From Streptomyces sp. cf386 (GTDB lineage Bacteria; Actinomycetota; Actinomycetes; Streptomycetales; Streptomycetaceae): DNA of 64,000 nt. The position numbers were made by a program, and so were the translations under genes. The notes below the pieces were generated by a model, which did not search any database, had not been told where the DNA came from, and worked only from the letters and a program-made list of their open reading frames with translations. How positions within the stretch are numbered: position 1 is the first letter of the stretch; every line of letters begins with the position of its first letter. The stretch is taken from assembly GCF_900103585.1 (NCBI RefSeq), contig NZ_FNHV01000010.1:80607-144606 (forward strand), in the 5' to 3' direction. Shown here piece by piece: positions 8,498 to 16,119 of this stretch.

Positions 8498-9243
8498 CAG
8501 GAAGCACCTCCCGCGCCCACGCCGCCGAGCGAACCTGCGGCGCCCACGCCGGTCGTCTCAGGACGGCGCAGCTCCTGGTCGGGTGTGCGCCCGACCGGCT
8601 TGCCCAGCCCTGCCTTGAGTTTGCGTTCCAGTCCGCGCATGCCCCGGGTGAGCAGGAAGGCGATGACGAAGTAGATCAGCAGGATGTAGGTGTAGATCTC
8701 GGCGCTCTCCTGCAGCGCGAGCCGCACCAGGTTGGCGCTGAAGGCCAGGTCGCCCATGCCCATCACGGACACCAGCGCGGTGCCCTTCAGCAGCTCCACC
8801 AGCAGGTTGGTGAAGGACGGGATCATCTCCGGCACCGCCTGCGGCAGCAGGATCAGCCGCATGCGCTGCCACGGCGTGAAGCTGAGCGCGATTCCGCCCT
8901 CGCGCTGCGCCGGGTCGACGGAGTTCAGCGCGCCGCGCACGATCTCGGCGCCGTACGCGCCGTACGTCAGCCCCAGTGCGAGCGTGCCGGCCCACAGGGG
9001 CACCAGCTGCCAGCCGAAGGCCACCGGCAGGACGAAGAACACCCAGAAGATCATGATCAGGGCGGAGGTCCCGCGGAACACCTCCGTGTAGAAGCCCGCG
9101 AGGAAGCGGACGATCCACAGCCGGTGGGTGCGGGCCATGCCGACCACGAAGGCGACCGCCACGGCCAGCAGCCCGCTCAGGACGAGCAGCTGGACGGTGG
9201 TCCAGATCCCTTTGAGTACGAGTTCCCAGAGTCCCGAGGTCAT
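8497..9243 (-). CDS. ehuC: Amino-acid-type ABC transporter permease (EhuC-like)
   Basis: A 248-residue permease of the same family. It has EVFRGTSALIMIFWVFFVLP, the cytoplasmic loop 'REGGIALSFTPWQRMRLILLPQ', and a polar Pro/Gly-rich tail. ATG 9243 overlaps the ehuB stop in an ATGA junction, so this start is preferred over an in-frame upstream codon at 9264. Confidence 0.88.
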   Translation of the reverse strand: MTSGLWELVLKGIWTTVQLLVLSGLLAVAVAFVVGMARTHRLWIVRFLAGFYTEVFRGTSALIMIFWVFFVLPVAFGWQLVPLWAGTLALGLTYGAYGAEIVRGALNSVDPAQREGGIALSFTPWQRMRLILLPQAVPEMIPSFTNLLVELLKGTALVSVMGMGDLAFSANLVRLALQESAEIYTYILLIYFVIAFLLTRGMRGLERKLKAGLGKPVGRTPDQELRRPETTGVGAAGSLGGVGAGGAS

Positions 9244-10181
9244 CCGCCCGTCCCCCCTCCGCACAGCTCCTTCGCGGTGAGGTCGGTCATCTCGGCCTCG
9301 GTGAAGCCGAAGGGCTTGAGGATGCGGAACAACTCCCCGCTCTTCTTGAGCCCCCGCAGCTCCGCATTGAAGGCGTCCCGCAGCTTCGTCTCGGTCGGCC
9401 GGAAGGCGAACGCGCCGCCGTCGACGTGCGGTTTGCCGCCGACGAGGGGCGTGAAGGCCTTGGTGGCCTCCGCCTTTCCGGACTTCTTGACGACCTCCCG
9501 GGTGGTGAGCGCCGTACCGGCGAAGACGTCGACACGCCCCGCCTCGACGGCGTTCAGCCCGGCTACCTGGTCCGGCACGATGAGGATGTCGCTCTCCTTG
9601 TATCCCGCCTCGACGGCGTACTGGATCTCGGCGTAGCCGGTCCCGGTGGCGAACCTGGCCTTCTTCTCGACGACGTCCTTGTAGTCGTGCAGCCCCTTCG
9701 GGTTGCCCTTGCGGACGATGAAGGAGTCGAGCATCTGGTAGTCGGGGTCGGAGAAGATGACCTGCTCACAGCGCTCGGGATTGACGTACATCCCGGCGGC
9801 GACGACGTCGAACTGCTGCGAGTTGAGCCCGGGAATCAGCGACCCGAACTCGGTCGGCACCGGCTGTACCCGGTCGACGCCCAGCCGTTTGAAGATGACC
9901 TTGGCCAACTCCGGCGCCTCGCCGGTCAGATCGCCGTTCTTGTCGATGTAGCCGAAGGGGATCTCCCCTGCGATACCGAGCCGTACGACGCCCGCCGCCC
10001 TCAGCCGGTCGAGCAGGTCACCGCCGTCCTCGGTCGATGCGGTGGCCACACGTGTGCAGCCGGCCGCCCCCAGCGCGCCGAGCGCCGCCACCCCCGCGAG
10101 CAGCGTTCGGCGCGTGGTCCCAGGTGTGTCTCTGTCGTTCCCATTAGGTGGAGCCATGGCGGCGCGGCTACCCGAGACCAT
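9240..10181 (-). CDS. ehuB: ABC transporter substrate-binding lipoprotein (EhuB-like)
   Basis: A 313-residue family-3 solute-binding protein. The N-terminus has a twin-Arg pair (TTRRTLL), a hydrophobic core and a lipobox-like LGAAGC (lipidated Cys about 42). The mature part shows SBP_bac_3 blocks: VRLGIAGEIPFGYIDKNGDLTGEAPELAK is the N-lobe start, then FDVVAAGMYVNPERCEQVIFSDP. It captures the ligand outside the membrane. No Shine-Dalgarno precedes either ATG (10181 or 10157). A -10-like CATAGT ends a few bases before 10181, so a nearly leaderless mRNA is possible. Confidence 0.85.
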   Translation of the reverse strand: MVSGSRAAMAPPNGNDRDTPGTTRRTLLAGVAALGALGAAGCTRVATASTEDGGDLLDRLRAAGVVRLGIAGEIPFGYIDKNGDLTGEAPELAKVIFKRLGVDRVQPVPTEFGSLIPGLNSQQFDVVAAGMYVNPERCEQVIFSDPDYQMLDSFIVRKGNPKGLHDYKDVVEKKARFATGTGYAEIQYAVEAGYKESDILIVPDQVAGLNAVEAGRVDVFAGTALTTREVVKKSGKAEATKAFTPLVGGKPHVDGGAFAFRPTETKLRDAFNAELRGLKKSGELFRILKPFGFTEAEMTDLTAKELCGGGTGG

Positions 10182-10188
10182 GCGATGT

Positions 10189-10206
10189 ATGCACTATGGA
10201 GTGCAT
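10189..10206. promoter_or_regulatory. Inverted repeat between divergent ehuB and DUF3830 genes
   Basis: ATGCACT-ATGG-AGTGCAT: perfect 7-bp arms, 4-bp spacer. Putative -10 hexamers for both directions (CACTAT on plus at 10192-10197, CATAGT on minus) fall inside it, and the DUF3830 ATG at 10205 overlaps its edge. Candidate operator, possibly for the nearby IclR regulator. Confidence 0.5.
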
Positions 10207-10705
10207 GGCTGACCGCTACCTCGAAGTCTCGCTGGTCAAGCGTGGAATCACCTGCACGGCAAAACTGCTGGACGATCGCGCCCCCGTCACCTGCGCGGCC
10301 GTGTGGGACGCCCTTCCGCTGAGCAGCGAGGTCTATCACGCGAAATACGCCCGCAACGAGATCTACGCCCTGTTCCCACCGTTCGCGACATCGGAACCAC
10401 CCCTGGAAAACCCGACCATCACCCCCATTCCAGGAGATCTCTGCTATTTCTCCTTCGCCGGCACCGAACTGAGCACCAAGTCCTACGGCTACGACCGTGA
10501 GGTCCGCCCCGGCACGACCCTCGTCGACCTGGCCCTGTTCTACGAGCGCAACAACCTGCTCCTCAACGGCGACGTGGGCTGGGTGCCCGGCATCGTCTGG
10601 GGCCAGGTCGTGGAGGGGCTGGAGGAGATGGCCCAGGGCTGCAACGACCTGTGGCGGTCGGGGGCGCTGGGGGAGTCGCTGAGGTTCCGGCGGCTGGAGG
10701 GGTAG
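10205..10705 (+). CDS. DUF3830 family protein
   Basis: A 166-residue soluble protein starting MADRYLEVSLVKRG. It has a cyclophilin-like look: CAAVWDALPL, then GDLCYFSFAG, then WVPGIVWGQV. DUF3830 genes often sit beside Ehu-type transporters and amidase or maleate-isomerase genes, which is the context here; the biochemical role is unknown. ATG 10205 is preferred; ATG 10196 is the alternative. Neither has a ribosome site, so a leaderless transcript is likely. The gene is divergent from ehuB. Confidence 0.82.
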   Translation: MADRYLEVSLVKRGITCTAKLLDDRAPVTCAAVWDALPLSSEVYHAKYARNEIYALFPPFATSEPPLENPTITPIPGDLCYFSFAGTELSTKSYGYDREVRPGTTLVDLALFYERNNLLLNGDVGWVPGIVWGQVVEGLEEMAQGCNDLWRSGALGESLRFRRLEG

Positions 10706-10735
10706 AACTCGGCCTTCCTCGGCCAGACTTGTGCC

Positions 10736-11323
10736 ATGTCGAACACGATCGCCGGGCTGCTCGGTGGTGTCATCGGGGCGTTGATCTCGGCTCTCGCCAT
10801 GTTCCTCGGCCCGCTGGCACACCAGCGGCAGATCGCCCGGCAGGAGCGGGCGCGGGCCGACCGTGAAGCGACCCAGGTCCAGTTGCAGCGGGTGGCCCGG
10901 GCCCGTACGGCGATCCGGGCGTGGTACGGCTTCCTGAGTCGCGCCCTCAGCGACCTGGAAGCCGGCCGCGCCCTGGACGCGGAGCGGTTCCTCGCACAGT
11001 CCGACGCCATGAAGAACGAGGCGAGGGCAGCCTCCGACGAGCTGCTGGGCGGTGGACTGTGGATCGGATCGAACCAGTTCGGTGCCTTCGAGCAGGTGAC
11101 GGAGCTGCTGCGCGCTCATCACACCGGGAACGTCGGCGCCGACGGCCGGGCGCTGCTCGTCGAGGAGGATCTGGGCGGTGGTGTGGCGCGGCGTTGGCAG
11201 CGCGAACTCCACGGCTCCAGAGCGAGTCTGAACGAGAGTCTCCTGTCCTACGTCGAACGGCTGCAGGACAGGCCCGTCGAAGTGATCGGCACCGGCGCGA
11301 CGGTCAGGTCCCGGAGGGCCTGA
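10736..11323 (+). CDS. Membrane-anchored hypothetical protein with coiled coil
   Basis: A 195-residue protein with an N-terminal transmembrane helix (about 5-28, IAGLLGGVIGALISALAMFL), then an Arg/Glu/Gln-rich amphipathic stretch (about 29-65) likely to form a coiled coil, then a helical soluble domain. No catalytic motif is recognised. Its last 20 nt overlap the 3' end of the convergent amidase gene. Confidence 0.65.
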   Translation: MSNTIAGLLGGVIGALISALAMFLGPLAHQRQIARQERARADREATQVQLQRVARARTAIRAWYGFLSRALSDLEAGRALDAERFLAQSDAMKNEARAASDELLGGGLWIGSNQFGAFEQVTELLRAHHTGNVGADGRALLVEEDLGGGVARRWQRELHGSRASLNESLLSYVERLQDRPVEVIGTGATVRSRRA

Positions 11324-12716
11324 GTCCGGCGATCCCGGCCTCGTACAGCGCATGCGCCGCCCGCAGCACCAGATCGTCCCGGTGCCGGGCGGCCACCAAC
11401 TGCAGGCCGATCGGCAGACCGTCCCCGTCCCGGCCGACGGGGACGGTGGCCGCCGGCTGCTGGGTGAGGTTGAAGGGGTACGTGAACGGGGTCCAGCCCG
11501 TCCACCTGCGATGCCCCGATCCCTTGGGGACCTCCGTGCCCGCCTCGAAGGCGGTGATCGGGAGGGTCGGGGTGACGAGGAGGTCGTAGGTGTCGTGGAA
11601 GCGGCCCATGCGCCGGCCGAGTTCCATACGGACGTCGACCGCGGCCAGGTAGTCGAGCGCGGTCAGGCGGGCGCCGACGCCGCAGATCTCCCGTAGGCCC
11701 GGGTCGAGCAACTCCCGCTGGTGCGGGCCGAGATGCTGGGTCACCCGGGCCGCCCCGGTGAACCACAGGGTGTGGAAGGCGTCCACCGGGTCGGTGAAGT
11801 CGGGGTCGGTCTCCTCGACGTACGCCCCCAGCCCCGCCAGCCGCTCCACGGCCCGCCGTACGGCCGCCGCGACCGCCGGGCGCACCGCCACCTGCCCGCC
11901 GAGGGAGGGCGAGTAGGCGACGCGCAGCCCGTGCACGCCGCCGGTCAATCCCGCCACGAAGGAACCCGGCGCCGGCGGGAGCGCCGACCAGTCGCGGGAG
12001 TCGGGCGTGCCGATGACATCGAGAAGCAGCGCCGCGTCGGCCGCGTCGCGGGTCATCGGGCCGACGTGGGCCAGGGTGCCGAAGGCGCTCGCGGGGTAGA
12101 GCGGGACGCGGCCGTACGTCGGTTTCAGGGCGAAGATGCCGCAGAACGCCGCCGGGATACGGACACTGCCGCCGCCGTCGGTGCCGAGCGCGAGCGGCCC
12201 CGCGCCGAGGGCCACGGCAGCCGCCGCGCCGCCGCTGGAGCCGCCGGCGGTGCGGGTCGGGTCGTACGGATTGCGGGTGACGCCGGACAGGGGCGAGTCG
12301 GTGACGCCCTTCCAGCCGAACTCGGGGGTCGTGGTCTTGCCGAGGAAGACGGCGCCGTGCGCGCGCAGCCGGGCCACGGAGGGGGCGTCCTCGTCCCAAC
12401 GGCCCTTCTCGGAGAGGGTCTCCGAGATGGTCTTCGAGCCCTTCAGCGTCGGTCCGCCGCGCATCAGCAGGATGTCCTTCACGGTGACCGGGACACCGTC
12501 GAGCAGCCCGGCCGGTTCACCGCGCCGCCAGCGTTCGGCCGACTCGGCGGCTCGGGCGAGGGCCTCGTCGGCGGTGAGGCGTACGAAGGCGTTGACCTCC
12601 GGCTGGATCCGCTCGGCCCGCTCCAGGGCGGCACGGGTGGCGTCGACGGGGCTGAACCGCCCTTCTCGGTAGCCGTCGAGGAGTTGTACGGCGGTCAGTT
12701 CGGTGAGATCCGTCAT
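11304..12716 (-). CDS. Amidase (amidase signature family)
   Basis: A 470-residue amidase-signature hydrolase. The Ser-cisSer-Lys triad is visible: Lys in VPVTVKDIL (about 80), the Gly/Ser-rich AGGSSGGAAAA, and GTDGGGSVRIPAAFCG with the nucleophilic Ser. The family hydrolyses carboxamides. In this cluster it may release ammonia from the imported compound or a breakdown product. ATG 12716 has GGAGGG 8 nt upstream. It is followed on its own strand by the oppositely oriented 195-residue gene and preceded 23 nt upstream by the hydroxyacid dehydrogenase, so the two are probably co-transcribed. Confidence 0.9.
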   Translation of the reverse strand: MTDLTELTAVQLLDGYREGRFSPVDATRAALERAERIQPEVNAFVRLTADEALARAAESAERWRRGEPAGLLDGVPVTVKDILLMRGGPTLKGSKTISETLSEKGRWDEDAPSVARLRAHGAVFLGKTTTPEFGWKGVTDSPLSGVTRNPYDPTRTAGGSSGGAAAAVALGAGPLALGTDGGGSVRIPAAFCGIFALKPTYGRVPLYPASAFGTLAHVGPMTRDAADAALLLDVIGTPDSRDWSALPPAPGSFVAGLTGGVHGLRVAYSPSLGGQVAVRPAVAAAVRRAVERLAGLGAYVEETDPDFTDPVDAFHTLWFTGAARVTQHLGPHQRELLDPGLREICGVGARLTALDYLAAVDVRMELGRRMGRFHDTYDLLVTPTLPITAFEAGTEVPKGSGHRRWTGWTPFTYPFNLTQQPAATVPVGRDGDGLPIGLQLVAARHRDDLVLRAAHALYEAGIAGLRPSGT

Positions 12717-12739
12717 GCGTCGCCCTCCAGCCGTAGACG

Positions 12740-13735
12740 TCAGCGTCCGGGTACGTACCCACGCTGCTTGTCGACCACGTTCAGCAGCGGCCTGCCCGCC
12801 TCCCACCTCTCGTACAACTCCACGAACTGCGTACCGAGTTCATCCCGCCAGCCGATCGTGTCCCCGCTCATGTGCGGCGAGACGATCAGCCCCGGCAGCC
12901 CCCACAACGGGCTGTCGGGACCGAGGGGCTCGTGCTCGAAGACGTCGAGCGCGGCCCCCGCGATCCAGCGCCTGGTGAGGGCCTCGGCCAGGGCGTCCTC
13001 CACGACAAGCTGCCCGCGCCCGACGTTGATGAACCGGGCGGAGGGCTGCATGACGCCGAAGCGGCGGGTGTCGAACATGCCGTGCGTCTGCTCGGTGAGC
13101 GGGGCGGCGGCGATCACCCAGTCGGCGCGGGCGATCAGCCGGTCGAGGTCGTCCGGGCCGTGGATACCGGTGCGCGGGACCCGGCCGACCAGCGCGGTGG
13201 TGACGTCGAGGGCCTTGAGCGTGCGGGCGATCGTACGACCGATGGGACCGGATCCGACGATGCACGCGCGCGTGCCCGCGACCCGCTGCCCCTCGCGGTG
13301 CCGCCACTCCCGGCCGCGCTGGAACTCCAGGGTCCGCGGCAGGTCCTTCGCCATCGCCAGCACCAGCGCGGCGACGTACTCGCCGATCGGCTGGTCGAAG
13401 ATCCCGCGAGCGTTGGTGACCACGGTGTCGGACGCGGTCAGCTCCGGGCACATCAGATGGTCCACACCCGCACTCGCCGTGTGCACCCAGCGCGGTCTCG
13501 GGCCCTCGCCGGGCCAGGCGTCGCGTACGGCGTACGAGGTGAAGTCCCAGACCAGCAGGACGTCGGCGTGGGGCAGCCGCGCGGCGAGGGTCGACTCGTC
13601 CGCGTGCTCGACACGGGCGCGGCCGGTGAGGCGGCCGAGGCGGGGGAGGGGATCGGCGTCGAGGACGAGGAGGGTGGGCGGGGAGGCGGGGCCGGGGCGG
13701 GAGGCGGGGGTCGGACCGGGGGTGGATGCGGTCAT
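12740..13735 (-). CDS. D-2-hydroxyacid dehydrogenase, NAD(P)-dependent
   Basis: A 331-residue protein. It has the Rossmann motif GSGPIG (about 163-168) and the catalytic Arg-Glu-His set of the family (INVGRG Arg, DVFEHEPL Glu, SPHMSG His). It reversibly oxidises a 2-hydroxy acid to a 2-oxo acid. The N-terminus is a low-complexity Pro/Gly stretch, so the true start may be internal. It is divergent from the first maleate-isomerase-like gene and probably belongs to the same catabolic unit. Confidence 0.88.
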   Translation of the reverse strand: MTASTPGPTPASRPGPASPPTLLVLDADPLPRLGRLTGRARVEHADESTLAARLPHADVLLVWDFTSYAVRDAWPGEGPRPRWVHTASAGVDHLMCPELTASDTVVTNARGIFDQPIGEYVAALVLAMAKDLPRTLEFQRGREWRHREGQRVAGTRACIVGSGPIGRTIARTLKALDVTTALVGRVPRTGIHGPDDLDRLIARADWVIAAAPLTEQTHGMFDTRRFGVMQPSARFINVGRGQLVVEDALAEALTRRWIAGAALDVFEHEPLGPDSPLWGLPGLIVSPHMSGDTIGWRDELGTQFVELYERWEAGRPLLNVVDKQRGYVPGR

Positions 13736-13826
13736 TCGGGGTCGCTTCTCCAGGGGTGTGCGGGGGGTGTGCGGGCGCCCTTTCTCGGAGTTTTACTGGA
13801 AGTGCCAGCCGTCTGACATGCGAGGT

Positions 13827-13855
13827 TTGACCACGCTCGCACCCGAACCTACCTT
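13827..13855 (+). promoter_or_regulatory. Housekeeping-type promoter of the maleate-isomerase-like genes
   Basis: TTGACC (13827-13832), a 17-bp spacer and TACCTT (13850-13855). Start of transcription is expected near 13862, leaving about a 60-nt leader before 13921. Confidence 0.6.
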
Positions 13856-13920
13856 CGTCAACACGGGCGTACCTACGGTCCGTTGCTCACCTGTTTCTCG
13901 TAGTGAGGACGGTGCCTGCC

Positions 13921-14739
13921 ATGAGCTCCATGGACATCTCCTTCCTCGGCGGACCCTGCCCCCAGCGCGGTGTAGGAGTCGTCGCTCCCTTCGACTTCGC
14001 GCTGGACCGGGAACTGTGGCGCTGGGTGCCGGACGAGGTCTCCCTGCATCTGACCCGAACACCGTTCGTCCCGGTCGAGGTCAGCCTGGATCTGGCCCGT
14101 CTGGTCAGCGAACACGAGACGCTCGGCGACGGCGTCCGCACCCTGACAGCGATCGCACCCGAGGTGGTCGCCTACGCCTGCACCTCCGGCAGTTTCGTCG
14201 GCGGTATCGCGGGCGAGCGGGCCATGTGCGAGGCGATGACACAGGCGGGCGCGGTGCCCGCGGTCACCACCTCCGGGGCGCTGCTGGAGGCCCTGACCGA
14301 GCTGAACGTACGGCGGGTGGCGCTGGTGACGCCGTACACCGTGTCGGTGACGCGCGCACTGGAGGAGTACGTGGCCGAGGCGGGGGTCTCGGTCACCGGG
14401 TGCGAGTTCATGGGGCTGACCCGGCACATCTGGAAGGTGCCGTACCGCGATGTGGCGGACATGGCGCACCGGGCGGTGCGCGGGCCCACGGACGCGCTGT
14501 TCATCAGCTGCACCAACCTGCCCACCTACGACGTGATCCCCCAGCTGGAGGCGGAACTGCGCATCCCGGTTCTCTCGGCCAACCAGGTCACGATGTGGGC
14601 GGCGCTGCGTCGGCTGGGTACCCGAGCGGTGGGGCCGTACCAGGCGCTGATCGATCCGGCGGCGCGTGGCGGTTCCGTACTCCCCGAAGCACTGCCGAAC
14701 GTGCCGGGCGAAGAACAGCAGCAGGAAGGGCCGACATGA
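13921..14739 (+). CDS. Maleate isomerase / Asp-Glu racemase superfamily protein (two catalytic Cys)
   Basis: A 272-residue protein of the maleate cis-trans isomerase / arylmalonate decarboxylase group. Both family cysteines are present: Cys87 in YACTSGSF and Cys197 in ISCTNLPTYD. Members isomerise, racemise or decarboxylate small dicarboxylates. Related genes (EutA-like) accompany Ehu transporters. The start is uncertain: ATG 13921 is used; GTG 13912 and GTG 13903 are in frame, and GAGG at 13905-13908 suits none ideally. It is the first gene of a two-gene operon with its paralogue. Confidence 0.85.
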   Translation: MSSMDISFLGGPCPQRGVGVVAPFDFALDRELWRWVPDEVSLHLTRTPFVPVEVSLDLARLVSEHETLGDGVRTLTAIAPEVVAYACTSGSFVGGIAGERAMCEAMTQAGAVPAVTTSGALLEALTELNVRRVALVTPYTVSVTRALEEYVAEAGVSVTGCEFMGLTRHIWKVPYRDVADMAHRAVRGPTDALFISCTNLPTYDVIPQLEAELRIPVLSANQVTMWAALRRLGTRAVGPYQALIDPAARGGSVLPEALPNVPGEEQQQEGPT

Positions 14740-14761
14740 CCGCAGGAAGGCTGACATGACC
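14721..14761 (+). repeat. Tandem duplication of ribosome site plus start codon
   Basis: GCAGGAAGGGCCGACATGACC (14721-14741, one base longer) and GCAGGAAGGCTGACATGACC (14742-14761) are tandem near-copies. The first ATGA contains the TGA stop of the upstream gene; the second contains the start of the paralogue. Confidence 0.85.
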
Positions 14762-15487
14762 GCACTCGGATTCCTCTACCCGGGCCACTCCGCCGAGGAC
14801 GACTACCCACGCATCGAGCAGCTGCTCGCCAGCGACATCCGGGTCGACCTGGTGCACACCGACATCGGCGAGGACGCGCACCGGGTGGACGCACTGCGCC
14901 GGATGGGCTCGGCCGAGCGGCTCGCGGCGGGCGTGGAGGCGCTGCGGCTGACGGGCGCCGAGGCGGTGGTGTGGGCGTGCACGTCCGGCAGCTTCGTGTA
15001 CGGCTGGGAGGGCGCCCATGAGCAGGTGCGCACCCTCGCCGTCGCGGCGGGCATGCCGGCGTCGTCGACGTCCTTCGCCTTCGTGCACGCGGTACGGGAG
15101 CTAGGGGTGCGGCGGGTGGCGATCGGTGCGACGTACCCCGACGACGTGGCGCAACTCTTCGCGGACTTCCTGCGCGCAGCGGGCGTGGAGGTCGTGTCGG
15201 TCCGAGGCTCCGGAATCATCACGGCGGCGGAAGTCGGAACCTGGAGCGACAAGGAGCTGTTCGCCCTGGCCAAGGAGGCGGACCACCCCGACGCCGAGGC
15301 GATCCTCCTCCCCGACACGGCCCTGCACACCGCATCCCACCTCCCCGCCCTGGAACACCACCTGGCCAAGCCGGTCCTCACCGCCAACCAGGTCACGGTC
15401 TGGGAGGCCCTGAGGCTGACGGCCCGCAGGGTAAACGCACCGGAACTGGGGGCACTGTTCACGAAGGAGCCGATCGTGCAGGTGTAG
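14756..15487 (+). CDS. Maleate isomerase-like protein lacking the second catalytic Cys
   Basis: A 243-residue paralogue of the preceding protein. The first cysteine is kept (Cys75 in WACTSGSF), but the second motif reads LLPDTALHT, so Asp187/Thr188 occupy the place of the second Cys. That rules out the usual two-Cys racemase/isomerase mechanism, leaving a one-Cys decarboxylase-like or other activity. ATG 14756 has AGGAAGG 5 nt upstream; the gap to the preceding stop is 16 nt. Confidence 0.85.
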   Translation: MTALGFLYPGHSAEDDYPRIEQLLASDIRVDLVHTDIGEDAHRVDALRRMGSAERLAAGVEALRLTGAEAVVWACTSGSFVYGWEGAHEQVRTLAVAAGMPASSTSFAFVHAVRELGVRRVAIGATYPDDVAQLFADFLRAAGVEVVSVRGSGIITAAEVGTWSDKELFALAKEADHPDAEAILLPDTALHTASHLPALEHHLAKPVLTANQVTVWEALRLTARRVNAPELGALFTKEPIVQV

Positions 15488-16119
15488 GAGCGCGCAGGGC
15501 TCCACCTCTCCGCCCGGCCAAGGGTTCCGCCCCTTCACCCCGGCCATGGGCTCCGCCCCTTCGCCCCCCCGCCAGGGGGCTCCGCCCCCTGGACCCCCGG
15601 GCCTTTGCCCACCCACCACCCGACTCGGTGGGTCAGGAAGCTGGACTCGAAAGGCCTTCGGGCGCCGCTTCTCGACGCCGGCCCGCGGATTTCAGCCCGA
15701 CCGGCGTCCGAGGCCGAGGTCCCACCGTCCCTGGCCCCCACCCGTCCGGAGGGGGCGTGTTCGTGGAGTGAGGGAGCTCTTTCGGCGCCGGTCTGGGCAT
15801 TTCGGCCCGTCCGGCGTTTGAGGACGAGTCCGCACCATCCCGAACCCCCACCCGCCCGGAGGGGGCGTGCTCGTGGAATGAGGGCACCCTTTCGGCACTG
15901 GCCCAGGCAATGTCAGCCCGTCCGGCGTTTGAGGACAAGGCCCCTTCAGGGCCGAAACGGGGGTCTGGGGGCGGAGCCCCCAGGAAGGCGCCCGGGGTCG
16001 AAGGGGCAGAGCCCCTGGAGGATGGGACGGGTAGGGGCGGCGGGGGCGAGGGAATAAAGCGGAGCCCCCCTCCTGTTAACGCGGAACGCACACCGCACGG
16101 CAAACCGCAGGAGGCACAC
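15488..16119. other. 632-bp repeat-rich region without a gene
   Basis: There is no coding frame with a ribosome site. It holds short GGGGGCTCCGCCCCC-type palindromes (about 15540-15600 and 15960-15985), the 110-bp tandem repeats described separately, and at 15945-16060 a stretch matching the dispersed element near 48775-48835. Terminators for the upstream operon probably lie among these hairpins. Confidence 0.6.
15671..15945. repeat. 110-bp tandem repeat, about 2.5 copies
   Basis: Copies start at 15671, 15781 and 15891 with a period of exactly 110 bp. Each contains CGGCCCGTCCGGCGTTTGAG or a close variant and a CCGGAGGGGGCGTG block. The third copy is cut off after about 55 bp. The core is a dispersed Streptomyces intergenic motif; a related palindrome follows adpA at 55971-56002. 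Confidence 0.75.

Noticed and set aside
11721..14759. A 1,012-codon open frame on the plus strand
   Set aside because: It is antisense to the amidase and hydroxyacid dehydrogenase, which have clear catalytic motifs. Long antisense frames are expected at this GC content; its translation is low-complexity Arg/Gly/Val.
15671..15945. Tandem repeats as a CRISPR array
   Set aside because: The unit is 110 bp and the copies differ throughout; there is no short repeat with unique spacers and no cas gene.
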